DNA of 9,486 nt from Gammaproteobacteria bacterium (GTDB lineage Bacteria > Pseudomonadota > Gammaproteobacteria > Chromatiales > Chromatiaceae). A model generated the notes under the pieces. That model saw only the letters and a program-made list of their open reading frames with translations. It was not told where the DNA came from and did no database searches. A program made the position numbers and the translations under genes. Every line of letters starts with the position of its first letter. Positions within the stretch are counted from its first letter, which is position 1. Positions 1 through 6,486 of this stretch are shown here, piece after piece. The DNA lies in the NCBI GenBank assembly GCA_030625445.1, contig DAOUQU010000043.1, positions 1-9,486 on the forward strand. Reading direction: 5' to 3'.

Positions 1-34
1 CGCTTTAAAATACCTACACATAAAGGCGAAACAA

Positions 35-271
35 ATGAGCACTCACAATGCCGTTGTCATCGTACATATCGATGAGACACTAACAGATCAAGAGATCCAG
101 GATGTAGAGCGGGAAATTTCTGCCGGTGACGGTGTACAGGCTGCCTGTATGCATATACGCACACGCCACCTGATGGTTGTTGACTATGATGCCGAGCGCA
201 TCAAATCAATTCAGCTGCTCGGGCAGGTCAGGTCACAAGGACTGCATGCCGAGTTGATTGGCGGAATTTAG
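35..271 (+). CDS. Small ferredoxin-like (HMA-like) protein, function unknown
   Basis: This 78-residue protein has no signal peptide or membrane segment. The pattern is strand (residues 6-12, AVVIVHI), acidic helix (15-29), strand around ACMHIR (37-42), strand LMVVDYD (46-52), helix (56-68) and a last strand (HAELIGGI). This beta-alpha-beta-beta-alpha-beta order, with the VVDYD strand, is typical of heavy-metal-associated and other small ferredoxin-fold proteins. The CxxC metal-binding loop of true HMA domains is absent, and the only cysteine is C38, so copper or mercury carriage is not supported. Similar short proteins occur in gammaproteobacteria as uncharacterised. An AAAGGCG run about 6 bases before the ATG is an acceptable ribosome site. 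It converges on the yadH-like gene. I am sure it is a gene because the fold pattern is coherent, but not of its role. Confidence 0.75.
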   Translation: MSTHNAVVIVHIDETLTDQEIQDVEREISAGDGVQAACMHIRTRHLMVVDYDAERIKSIQLLGQVRSQGLHAELIGGI

Positions 272-315
272 GAAAGCTCTGGTCGAATCGCTCTGCGCTT
301 CGACCAGAACCTTCC
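271..315. repeat. Inverted repeat 1, possible terminator of the small gene
   Basis: TCTGGTCGAA (278-287) and TTCGACCAGA (299-308) are perfect 10-base complements around an 11-base loop. An outer GGAA (271-274) with TTCC (312-315) lengthens the stem. It starts at the last base of the small gene's stop codon. No T run follows on either side, so it is a poor fit to a classical rho-independent terminator. It could still stabilise 3' ends or belong to a larger repeat with the next palindrome. Confidence 0.6.
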
Positions 316-329
316 TGCAAGTTTATCTA

Positions 330-387
330 CGGGGGAAGGGTTAACTATCACTGAGTTACAAACATTAGTCGGTTCACCCTTCCCCCG
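330..387. repeat. Inverted repeat 2, G-rich/C-rich palindrome
   Basis: The arm 330-341 (C, five G, AA, GGG, T) is fully complementary to 376-387. After one mismatch (342/375), three more pairs follow (343-345 with 372-374), leaving a 26-base loop. A second C-rich stretch (CCCCCATCCC, 389-398) repeats the theme just outside. This is unlike coding DNA and unlike a standard terminator, since no T run follows on either strand. It sits in the gap between two converging genes, where REP- or MITE-like elements are tolerated. Confidence 0.65.
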
Positions 388-429
388 AACCCCCATCCCT
401 TCGATTCATTCAGAATTCAGGTGCTGTTA

Positions 430-1203
430 TCAGCTCTTCAAGCCGACGCCTTTTCTCAGCAGATAGAGAGAGGCTGCGGTCAAGGCCGCAATAAAAGCAA
501 CAATAATTGCGAAAGCCACTCCCACGTGAATATCTGATACACCCAGCAGTCCGTAACGAAATGCATTGACCATATAGAGAATCGGGTTCGCCAGGGAGAC
601 GGTTTGCCAGAACTCCGGCAGCAGGTGGATGGAGTAGAAGACGCCGCCCAGATAGGTCAGAGGCGTCAAAATAAAGGTTGGAACGATCGAGATATCGTCA
701 AAACTGTTGGCATAAACAGCGTTTATAAAACCGGTCAGTGAAAACAGCACCGATGTCAGAAAAAAAACAGCTATTGCGATCATATAGCTGTGGATGCTGA
801 GATCCGTGAACAGCATAGAAATCACTGTCACGACTATCCCGACCAGCATTCCGCGCGCCACCCCGCCACTGACATAACCTGCCAGAATAATCCAGTTCGG
901 CACAGGTGATATGAGGATCTCCTCGACATGGTGCATAAACTTGGCCTGGTAGAAACTGGAGACCACATTGGCGTAGGAGTTGGTGATGACAGCCATCAAC
1001 ACCAGACCCGGCACGATAAAATCGACATAGTCGAAACCATCCATCTTGCCGATGCGCTCGCCAATCAGCTGTCCGAAGATGACGAAATAGAGTGTCATGG
1101 TAATAGCTGGCGGTAGTATGGTTTGCGGCCAGATGCGAATGAAGCGCAAAAACTCCTTGATGAGGATGGTCTTGAATGGAATCCAGTAAATATCGCGCCT
1201 CAT
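430..1203 (-). CDS. yadH: ABC-2 type transporter permease (YadH-like)
   Basis: This 257-residue protein is the membrane half of an inner-membrane ABC exporter. About six hydrophobic segments are visible, roughly at residues 28-46, 62-80, 104-131, 139-160, 171-190 and 225-248. The segment ILTPLTYLGGVFYSIHLLP (178-196) is the ABC-2 family signature before the last helices. The length matches E. coli YadH (about 256). Its ATG overlaps the TGA of the ATPase gene (ATGA), so the two are translationally coupled and certainly partners. The substrate is unknown; YadGH itself is uncharacterised, and relatives export polysaccharides, drugs or lipids. Position last in the trp block suggests transcription from the trp promoter. 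Family assignment is firm; the symbol rests on resemblance. Confidence 0.92.
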   Translation of the reverse strand: MRRDIYWIPFKTILIKEFLRFIRIWPQTILPPAITMTLYFVIFGQLIGERIGKMDGFDYVDFIVPGLVLMAVITNSYANVVSSFYQAKFMHHVEEILISPVPNWIILAGYVSGGVARGMLVGIVVTVISMLFTDLSIHSYMIAIAVFFLTSVLFSLTGFINAVYANSFDDISIVPTFILTPLTYLGGVFYSIHLLPEFWQTVSLANPILYMVNAFRYGLLGVSDIHVGVAFAIIVAFIAALTAASLYLLRKGVGLKS

Positions 1204-2123
1204 TGCTGTCCGCCATCATCACTGGTCAACTCCAGGAAGAGCTGCTCCAGACGGTTCTGTTTGTTGCGCATGCTCGAAACCTCCAGCTTGCTCTCCGCCA
1301 GCCGGCAAAAGAGATCTGTCAGACCCTGTCCCTGCTTGACTATCACCTCAAGCGTCGTTGCATCACGTTTCAAGACATCAAAGCCCTCAAGCTCAGGCAC
1401 TGCATCGAGCGGTTGCATTAGATTCAGCACAAAGGATTGCTGGTGCAATTTTGCCAGCAGAGAGTTCATTGAACTCTGCTCGACAATTTTGCCACGATGG
1501 ATAATCGCTATGTTGCGGCACAGGCTCTCCGCCTCTTCCAGATAGTGCGTCGTCAGGATGATGGTTGTTCCCTGCTCATTGAGCTGGCGCAAAAACTTCC
1601 ACATGGAGAGACGTATTTCAATATCAACACCGGCTGTGGGTTCATCAAGAATCAACAGACGCGGACGATGCACCAGCGCGCGGGCAATCATCAATCGGCG
1701 CTTCATGCCACCGGAGAGTTTACGCGCCATGGTAGTGCGTTTGTCCCACAATTTAAGTCGCCGCAGGAGCTCCTCGGCTCTCTGCCATGCCTGTTCACGC
1801 GGAATTCCCTGGTAACCGGCCTGATTGACAAGGATCTCTCCAATCGGCTCCCACTGGTTGAAATTGTACTCCTGCGGCACCAGTCCGATATGGCGTTTGA
1901 CCGCAATAGGGTCACTATCCAGATCGTCACCAAAGACAGAGATCTTGCCGGATGTCTTATTGATCAGTGAACAGATAATACCGATAGCAGTCGATTTGCC
2001 CGCCCCGTTGGGACCCAGCAGCGCAAAAAAGTCGCCTCTCTCGACAGATAGATCAATCCCTTTCAAAGCGTGAAAGCCGCCCTTGTAGCGCTTGTGGAGA
2101 TTGGTGATCGAGAGAGCAGTCAT
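1200..2123 (-). CDS. yadG: ABC transporter ATP-binding protein (YadG-like)
   Basis: This cytoplasmic ATPase of 307 residues powers the adjacent permease. Visible motifs are Walker A GPNGAGKST (37-45), Q-loop Q84 in LVPQE, signature LSGGM (136-140) with the KRRLMIARAL that follows, Walker B LLILDEP (156-162), D-loop AGVD and switch histidine H193 in TTHYLEEAE. The M in place of Q after LSGG is common in this exporter (DrrA/CcmA-like) group. A C-terminal tail of about 90 residues is typical of ABC-2 ATPases. The start overlaps the trpC stop by ATGA, and AGGG lies 4 bases before the ATG, so both reinitiation and its own ribosome site can serve it. Confidence 0.93.
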   Translation of the reverse strand: MTALSITNLHKRYKGGFHALKGIDLSVERGDFFALLGPNGAGKSTAIGIICSLINKTSGKISVFGDDLDSDPIAVKRHIGLVPQEYNFNQWEPIGEILVNQAGYQGIPREQAWQRAEELLRRLKLWDKRTTMARKLSGGMKRRLMIARALVHRPRLLILDEPTAGVDIEIRLSMWKFLRQLNEQGTTIILTTHYLEEAESLCRNIAIIHRGKIVEQSSMNSLLAKLHQQSFVLNLMQPLDAVPELEGFDVLKRDATTLEVIVKQGQGLTDLFCRLAESKLEVSSMRNKQNRLEQLFLELTSDDGGQQ

Positions 2124-2926
2124 CGAGCCCTGAAAAACAGCTCGGCCAGTTTCGCACCCGGATCATCGGCGCGCATGAACGCCTCTCCGACCAGAAACGC
2201 GTTCACCGCATTTTTACGCATCAGCTTCACATCATCAGTGGCATGAATACCGCTTTCGGTGACAACAATGCGATCATCCGGTATCTGCTTGAGCAGATCC
2301 AGCGTGGTTTCGAGAGAGACTTCAAAGGTTCGCAGGTTGCGGTTATTGATGCCGATCAAACGATTGGAGAGTTGCAGCGCACGCTGCAACTCCGCAGCAT
2401 CGTGCACTTCCACCAACACATCCATGCCAAGAAAATGCGCCAGATCATTGAGGTTGTTTAATTGCTGATCATCCAGAGATGCCACAATCAGCAGGATGCA
2501 GTCGGCGCCCATGGCCCTGGCTTCATAGACCTGGTATTCATCAATAATGAAATCCTTGCGAATGACTGGTAGTGAACAGGCGGCTCGCGCCTCCTTGAGA
2601 TAGCCTTCACTGCCCTGAAAAAAGTCCCTGTCGGTCAATACCGAGAGGCAGGCAGCGCCGCTGGATTCATAGCTTGCTGCTATAGCAGCAGGATGGAAAT
2701 CTTCGCGCAGCACCCCCTTCGATGGAGATGCTTTCTTGATTTCAGCAATCACAGCCGCTTCTCCGGAGGCAATCTTCGCGGCCAGGGCATTGGCGAAACC
2801 ACGCGGTTTATTCTGATTGTGCAATAGTCCCTTTAGCTGATCCAGTGGCAGTATCCTGTTGCGGTGCGCTATCTCTTCACGTTTGCGCGCGTTGATCATA
2901 TTCAGGATATCAGGTGTATCACTCAT
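2120..2926 (-). CDS. trpC: Indole-3-glycerol phosphate synthase
   Basis: TrpC closes the ring of carboxyphenylamino-deoxyribulose phosphate with loss of CO2 and water to give indole-3-glycerol phosphate, the fourth chemical step from chorismate to tryptophan. The 268-residue TIM barrel carries E62 and K64 in AEIKKASPSKG (61-71), the catalytic lysine K124 in RKDFI, E173 in VEVH, the asparagines in GINNRNL (192-198) and ESG (224-226) of the phosphate site. All correspond to the residues known to act in the family. It is a monofunctional TrpC, not the TrpC-TrpF fusion of E. coli. The ATG lies inside the trpD stop (ATGA) with no clear ribosome site of its own, implying coupling to trpD. Confidence 0.97.
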   Translation of the reverse strand: MSDTPDILNMINARKREEIAHRNRILPLDQLKGLLHNQNKPRGFANALAAKIASGEAAVIAEIKKASPSKGVLREDFHPAAIAASYESSGAACLSVLTDRDFFQGSEGYLKEARAACSLPVIRKDFIIDEYQVYEARAMGADCILLIVASLDDQQLNNLNDLAHFLGMDVLVEVHDAAELQRALQLSNRLIGINNRNLRTFEVSLETTLDLLKQIPDDRIVVTESGIHATDDVKLMRKNAVNAFLVGEAFMRADDPGAKLAELFFRAR

Positions 2927-3945
2927 GATGAAAGACGCTGTGTGCAGGCGATCAGCTGCTCCAGTTTCTCCCTGGCGGCACCGCTGCTGATCGCTGCAGA
3001 TGCCGCATCAACCCCCTGCTTGAGGGTAACGGCAATACCTGCTGTATAGATCGCGGCTCCGGCATTCAGAGTGACAATATCACGCGCCGGCCCGGCCTTG
3101 TTGGAAAGCACATCCTGAATCATTTGCAGGCTTTGTTGCACACCGTCTGCCCTGATCTTCTCCAGCGGATGATACTGCATGCCAAACTCTTCCGGCGAAA
3201 TGCGGTTATGGGATATCTGCCCCTCTTTCAACTCCACGATATCTGTTTTATCACCGATGCTGATCTCATCCAGTCCGTCTCGTGCATGCACAACCATGAC
3301 GTGATGACTGCCCAGATTTTTCAGTACTTCAGCAAGTGGTTCAAGCAACTCATTGGAGAAGACGCCAATCACCTGATTCGGTGCTCCTGCCGGATTTGTG
3401 AGTGGTCCTAGTACATTAAAGATGGTGCGCACACCCATCTCCCGGCGCGGACCAATGGCATGTTTCATGGCGCTGTGATGCGCCGGCGCAAACATAAAAC
3501 CGATGCCGGTCTCCTGAATACACTCACTCACCTGTTCGGCAGTGATATCCAGCTTGACGCCGGCCGCCTCGAGAACATCAGCACTACCGGACTTGGAGGA
3601 GACTGAACGATTGCCATGCTTGGCGACTCTGGCGCCTGCAGCGGCGGTGACAAATGCACTGGCAGTGGAGATATTAAATGTGCCGGATGAGTCGCCGCCG
3701 GTACCGCAAGTGTCGACCATATTGTCATGCGGCGCCGATACCTTTTCGGCCAGATCACGCATCACTTTTGCAGCAGCAGTAATCTCGGTCACAGTCTCGC
3801 CTTTCATGCGCAAGCCGATCAGAAACCCGCCAATCTGCGCCGGCGTCGCTCCACCGGTCATGATGGTGCGCATCACATCCGTCATCTCAAAGTCGAGCAG
3901 ATCGGTTCGATCAACCACCCGCTGAATTGCTTCTTGTATTTCCAT
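2923..3945 (-). CDS. trpD: Anthranilate phosphoribosyltransferase
   Basis: TrpD transfers the phosphoribosyl group of PRPP to anthranilate. The 340-residue protein shows the PRPP/diphosphate loop GTGGD (81-85) preceded by DTC, the KHGNRSVSSKSGSADVLEA region (109-127), the anthranilate-binding RREMGVRTIFNVLGPLTNP (167-185) and the metal-binding DGLDE (223-227). The length is normal for the stand-alone enzyme. The start is well supported: AGGGG sits 5 bases before the ATG. It is separated from trpG by about 180 bases containing repeats, which is unusual because trpG and trpD are normally tightly packed. Confidence 0.97.
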   Translation of the reverse strand: MEIQEAIQRVVDRTDLLDFEMTDVMRTIMTGGATPAQIGGFLIGLRMKGETVTEITAAAKVMRDLAEKVSAPHDNMVDTCGTGGDSSGTFNISTASAFVTAAAGARVAKHGNRSVSSKSGSADVLEAAGVKLDITAEQVSECIQETGIGFMFAPAHHSAMKHAIGPRREMGVRTIFNVLGPLTNPAGAPNQVIGVFSNELLEPLAEVLKNLGSHHVMVVHARDGLDEISIGDKTDIVELKEGQISHNRISPEEFGMQYHPLEKIRADGVQQSLQMIQDVLSNKAGPARDIVTLNAGAAIYTAGIAVTLKQGVDAASAAISSGAAREKLEQLIACTQRLSS

Positions 3946-3957
3946 GGATACCCCTGG

Positions 3958-3978
3958 GTTTTAAGTTTTAGGTTTTAA
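3958..3978. repeat. Three tandem copies of a heptamer
   Basis: GTTTTAA, GTTTTAG and GTTTTAA follow each other without gaps at 3958-3964, 3965-3971 and 3972-3978. One base differs in the middle copy. They lie just upstream of the trpD ribosome site, in the trpG-trpD gap. Such A/T-rich short tandem runs often flank palindromic repeats in intergenic DNA. No function can be read from the sequence. Confidence 0.7.
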
Positions 3979-4010
3979 GCACCGATGAGTCCCCTCACCC
4001 TTTCACTCTG

Positions 4011-4074
4011 GTTCCCACGCTCCTGCGTGCTAGCCCATACCATGATATGCATTCCCACGCAGGAGCATGGGAAC
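4011..4074. repeat. REP-like palindrome in the trpG-trpD gap
   Basis: GTTCCCACGCTCCTGCGTG (4011-4029) is complementary to 4056-4074 at 18 of 19 positions; the only mismatch is 4018/4067. The loop (4030-4055) holds a smaller near-palindrome CATACCATGATATG (4036-4049). The 3' half is itself a nested palindrome, TTCCCA...TGGGAA (4052-4073). The GTTCCCACGC...GCGTGGGAAC theme recalls repeats scattered in many gammaproteobacterial genomes; that link is from memory and not tested here. It would form a long hairpin in the trp transcript between trpG and trpD. Confidence 0.75.
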
Positions 4075-4081
4075 AAGGAAA

Positions 4082-4127
4082 GACTACAAACTTTCTTTAG
4101 CTGCCAACTGATGACTGCAAACTTTCT
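4082..4127. repeat. 15-base direct repeat pair at the end of trpG
   Basis: GACTACAAACTTTCT (4082-4096) and GACTGCAAACTTTCT (4113-4127) differ at one base and are 31 bases apart start to start. The second copy overlaps the trpG stop codon. It may be a target duplication or part of the repeat cluster that fills this gap. Confidence 0.55.
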
Positions 4128-4704
4128 ACTGCTGCAAAAAATTCTGCAGCAACTTGTGTCCCTGGCGTGTGAGTATCGATTCCGGATGAAACTGCACGCC
4201 CTGAACCGCCAGTTGTTTGTGCCTCACACCCATGATCTCATCCGGCTGACCCTGCTCATCGACTGTCCAGGCCGTTATCTCCAGCACATCGGGCAGCGTC
4301 GCCTTCTCGATCACCAGCGAATGGTAGCGGGTTGCCTCCAATGGATTCTCCAGCCCCGAGAAAACGCCTCCGTCAGCATGAAAAACCGGTGATGTCTTGC
4401 CATGCATCACCCTGCCTGCACGCACGATGGCGCCGCCAAATGCCACGCCAATCGATTGATGACCCAGGCAGACCCCCAGAATCGGGATCCTGCCGGCAAA
4501 GGTTTTAATCGCCTCGACCGAGATGCCTGCTTCAGCCGGCGTACAGGGGCCGGGCGAGATCACAAGATGCGATGGAGCAAGCGCAGCAATCTCCTCACTG
4601 CTTATTTCATCATTGCGGCGCACCAGGACGTCGGCGCCCAGTTCACCAAAATACTGCACCAGATTGAACGTAAAGGAGTCATAGTTATCAATCATCAACA
4701 GCAT
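4126..4704 (-). CDS. trpG: Anthranilate synthase component II (glutamine amidotransferase)
   Basis: TrpG hydrolyses glutamine and delivers ammonia to TrpE. The 192-residue class I amidotransferase has IDNYDSFTFNL at the N terminus, the oxyanion region SPGPCTP (50-56), the nucleophile C79 in LGVCLGHQ, the HGKTS motif (101-105) and the catalytic pair H173/E175 in QFHPES. In many bacteria the same subunit also serves p-aminobenzoate synthase, so a shared TrpG/PabA role is possible. The ATG follows the trpE stop by two bases, and a G-rich ribosome site (GAGGGGG) lies 7 bases before it, inside the trpE end. trpE and trpG are therefore made together, as expected for subunits of one enzyme. Confidence 0.96.
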   Translation of the reverse strand: MLLMIDNYDSFTFNLVQYFGELGADVLVRRNDEISSEEIAALAPSHLVISPGPCTPAEAGISVEAIKTFAGRIPILGVCLGHQSIGVAFGGAIVRAGRVMHGKTSPVFHADGGVFSGLENPLEATRYHSLVIEKATLPDVLEITAWTVDEQGQPDEIMGVRHKQLAVQGVQFHPESILTRQGHKLLQNFLQQ

Positions 4705-4706
4705 GA

Positions 4707-6209
4707 TCAGGCCCCCTCATCCAGTCGTTCCAGTCCGGCCTCTGCCATGGCGACGGCGCGGAAAATTGCACGTCCCTTGTTCATAGTCTCTTTCCACTCC
4801 AACTCCGGAACCGAATCCGCCACTATACCGGCGCCCGCCTGAATATGCAGCACCTCATCCTTGATCACAGCAGTGCGGATGGCAATTGCCGTATCCATAT
4901 TGCCATTCCACGCCAGGTAGCCCACGGCGCCGGAATAGACGCCGCGTTTGACCGGCTCCAGCTCATCGATAATCTCCATCGCCCGGATTTTAGGAGCACC
5001 GGAGACCGTTCCGGCTGGAAAAGTTGCACGAATGACATCGATTGCACTCATACCCTCTTTCAGATCGGCAACCACATTGGAGACGATATGCATTACATGG
5101 GAGTAGCGTTCAATCATCATTTTTTCGGTCAGATTGACACTGCCGATTTTCGCCACCCGCCCGACATCATTGCGCCCGAGATCAATCAGCATGAGATGTT
5201 CGGCCAGCTCTTTGGGATCGGCCAACAGCTCTATCTCGAGCTCGAGATCCTCCTCTTCGCTATAGCCCCTGCGACGGGTCCCGGCAATCGGTCGCACAGT
5301 CACCTCGCCATCTTCCAGGCGCGTCAGGATTTCCGGTGACGATCCGACGATATGAAAATCACCCAGATTCAGGAAATACATATATGGTGAAGGATTCATT
5401 CCCCGCAGGGCGCGGTAGAGATCGAGCGGCGGGGCATGGTAGGGAATACTCAGACGCTGTGAGATCACCACCTGCATGCAGTCTCCATCAAGAATGTACT
5501 CCTTGACACGTTCCACTGCCTGTTTGAATCCCTCTTCACTGAAACCGGAAGTGAAATCGGATTCAACAACCTTCCGCGGCTCGCTGACATGCTCTCGCGG
5601 CGCACCTTTCTGCATTTTGCCGGCCAGCTGCCCGATACGCTGCTGCGCCTGCTCCAATGTGTCGCCTGCCGTCGGATCGGCATGCACAATGATGAACATG
5701 CGCCCTGACAGATTGTCGAACACCACCAGCTCATCCGAGACCATCAGTAGAATGTCAGGGGTCTGCAGTGGATCCTGGTTCGGTGACTGCTTCAGCCTGG
5801 GCTCGATATAACGGATAGTGTCATAGCCGAAATAGCCCACCAGGCCGCCTGAAAATCGCGGTAATCCATCGAGCTCTGCAGCATGGAAACCCTGCTGGAA
5901 CTCATCGACAAAAGTGAGCGGATCCTCCGATTGAAATGATTCAGTAACGCTGTCGCCATCGAACAGGGTAATCTCATCGCCGCGCACTTCGAGCCGCAAC
6001 CGTCCGGGCAGCCCGATAATGGAGTAGCGCCCCCACTTCTCACCGCCATGTACCGACTCGAACAGGTAGGAGTATGGACCATCGGCCAGTTTCAGGTAGA
6101 CGCTTAACGGCGTATCCAGATCCGCCAGCACTTCCCTGACAACAGGGATGCGGTTGTACCCTTCGCTTGCAAGGGATGAAAATTCTTCAGGGGTCATAAC
6201 AGGGGTCAT
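4707..6209 (-). CDS. trpE: Anthranilate synthase component I
   Basis: TrpE makes anthranilate from chorismate using ammonia from TrpG and commits carbon to tryptophan. Numbering from the ATG at 6209 (500 residues), the Trp-binding segment LFES lies at 49-52 with the serine kept, so feedback inhibition by tryptophan is expected. NPSPYMYF is at 272-279, PIAGTRRRG at 307-315, the AEHLMLIDLGRND active-site segment at 336-348 and GTVSGAPK at 400-407. Two in-frame ATGs (6209 and 6197) and an upstream GTG (6227) compete. I prefer 6209 because GGAG stands 10 bases before it; family alignments (MTPEEF...GYNRIPV) would also fit 6197. The gene is the first of the block and diverges from the lipid A acyltransferase gene. 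Confidence 0.96.
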   Translation of the reverse strand: MTPVMTPEEFSSLASEGYNRIPVVREVLADLDTPLSVYLKLADGPYSYLFESVHGGEKWGRYSIIGLPGRLRLEVRGDEITLFDGDSVTESFQSEDPLTFVDEFQQGFHAAELDGLPRFSGGLVGYFGYDTIRYIEPRLKQSPNQDPLQTPDILLMVSDELVVFDNLSGRMFIIVHADPTAGDTLEQAQQRIGQLAGKMQKGAPREHVSEPRKVVESDFTSGFSEEGFKQAVERVKEYILDGDCMQVVISQRLSIPYHAPPLDLYRALRGMNPSPYMYFLNLGDFHIVGSSPEILTRLEDGEVTVRPIAGTRRRGYSEEEDLELEIELLADPKELAEHLMLIDLGRNDVGRVAKIGSVNLTEKMMIERYSHVMHIVSNVVADLKEGMSAIDVIRATFPAGTVSGAPKIRAMEIIDELEPVKRGVYSGAVGYLAWNGNMDTAIAIRTAVIKDEVLHIQAGAGIVADSVPELEWKETMNKGRAIFRAVAMAEAGLERLDEGA

Positions 6210-6219
6210 ACTAGTACGG

Positions 6220-6223
6220 CTCC
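6220..6223 (-). promoter_or_regulatory. Likely ribosome binding site of trpE
   Basis: GGAG on the minus strand, 10 bases from the ATG at 6209. Neither the GTG at 6227 nor the ATG at 6197 has a comparable purine run in front, so this site favours the middle start. Confidence 0.45.
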
Positions 6224-6247
6224 ACACAATATCAGTTCATAAACAGG

Positions 6248-6282
6248 AAAAAACACCAACAGCGCATCACTGCCATCGGGTG
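6248..6282 (-). terminator. Candidate attenuator hairpin ahead of trpE
   Basis: Read on the minus strand, CACCCGATGGC (6282-6272) folds onto GCTGTTGGTG (6263-6254) with one bulged C, ten pairs including three G-U wobbles, an 8-base loop, and then six T (6253-6248). On the plus strand those three wobbles become A-C mismatches, so the fold is good only in the trpE direction. An outer AAACAGG (6289-6283) and CCTGTTT (6247-6241) are also perfect complements. It stands between the predicted promoter and trpE, where a terminator can only act as an attenuator. Confidence is limited because the folding energy was not calculated. Confidence 0.5.
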
Positions 6283-6320
6283 CCTGTTTTGAGGGTATTA
6301 TTGTGTGCCAGTAGATACAT
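6267..6320 (-). CDS. Possible trp leader peptide
   Basis: A 17-codon frame reads MYLLAHNNTLKTGTRWQ and stops with TGA. Its single Trp codon is next to last and lies inside the 5' arm of the terminator-like hairpin, so a ribosome waiting there for charged tRNA-Trp would block the hairpin. Only one Trp codon, and a weak GGG-type ribosome site 6 bases before the ATG, argue for caution; classical trp leaders carry two or more adjacent Trp codons. A second frame (6267-6232, MRCWCFFLFMN) starts within its stop (TGATG) and also has one Trp. Both could be chance. Confidence 0.3.
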   Translation of the reverse strand: MYLLAHNNTLKTGTRWQ

Positions 6321-6361
6321 TTGCTGCCCGTCAATCGATACGGAAAAAATTTGGTGAGAGG

Positions 6362-6390
6362 TTTAGATCACATTAACAAATTCACGACAA
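6362..6390 (-). promoter_or_regulatory. Predicted sigma-70 promoter for trpE
   Basis: On the minus strand TTGTCG (6390-6385) and TCTAAA (6367-6362) are 17 bases apart, and TG one base before the second hexamer makes an extended -10. Each hexamer matches four of six consensus bases. Transcription would start near 6355, giving a leader of about 145 bases that contains the short frame and the attenuator-like hairpin. I saw no better pair in this gap. Confidence 0.4.
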
Positions 6391-6486
6391 GTTTCAATAG
6401 CAGGAATCAATTATTTCATCTTTTTATCGCCGAAATGATGATTTCCAGTAAAATTGTGCAGAACTTTACCTGATTTGGTCCAATTA

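Noticed and set aside
698..1222. A 174-codon minus-strand frame overlapping the permease
   Set aside because: It is an alternative frame of the YadH-like gene, lacks membrane helices and has the unlikely composition of an out-of-frame reading.
4845..5339. A 164-codon plus-strand frame inside trpE
   Set aside because: It lies wholly within trpE on the other strand, has no family features, and trpE motifs are intact across it.
6340..6375. CRP-like site (TGTGA ... TCAC) near the trpE promoter
   Set aside because: The half-sites are not separated by the 6 bases of the CRP consensus, and the second half is incomplete.
6454..6486. Upstream TTG start for the acyltransferase
   Set aside because: The 11 extra residues do not resemble the family N terminus and no ribosome site precedes the TTG.
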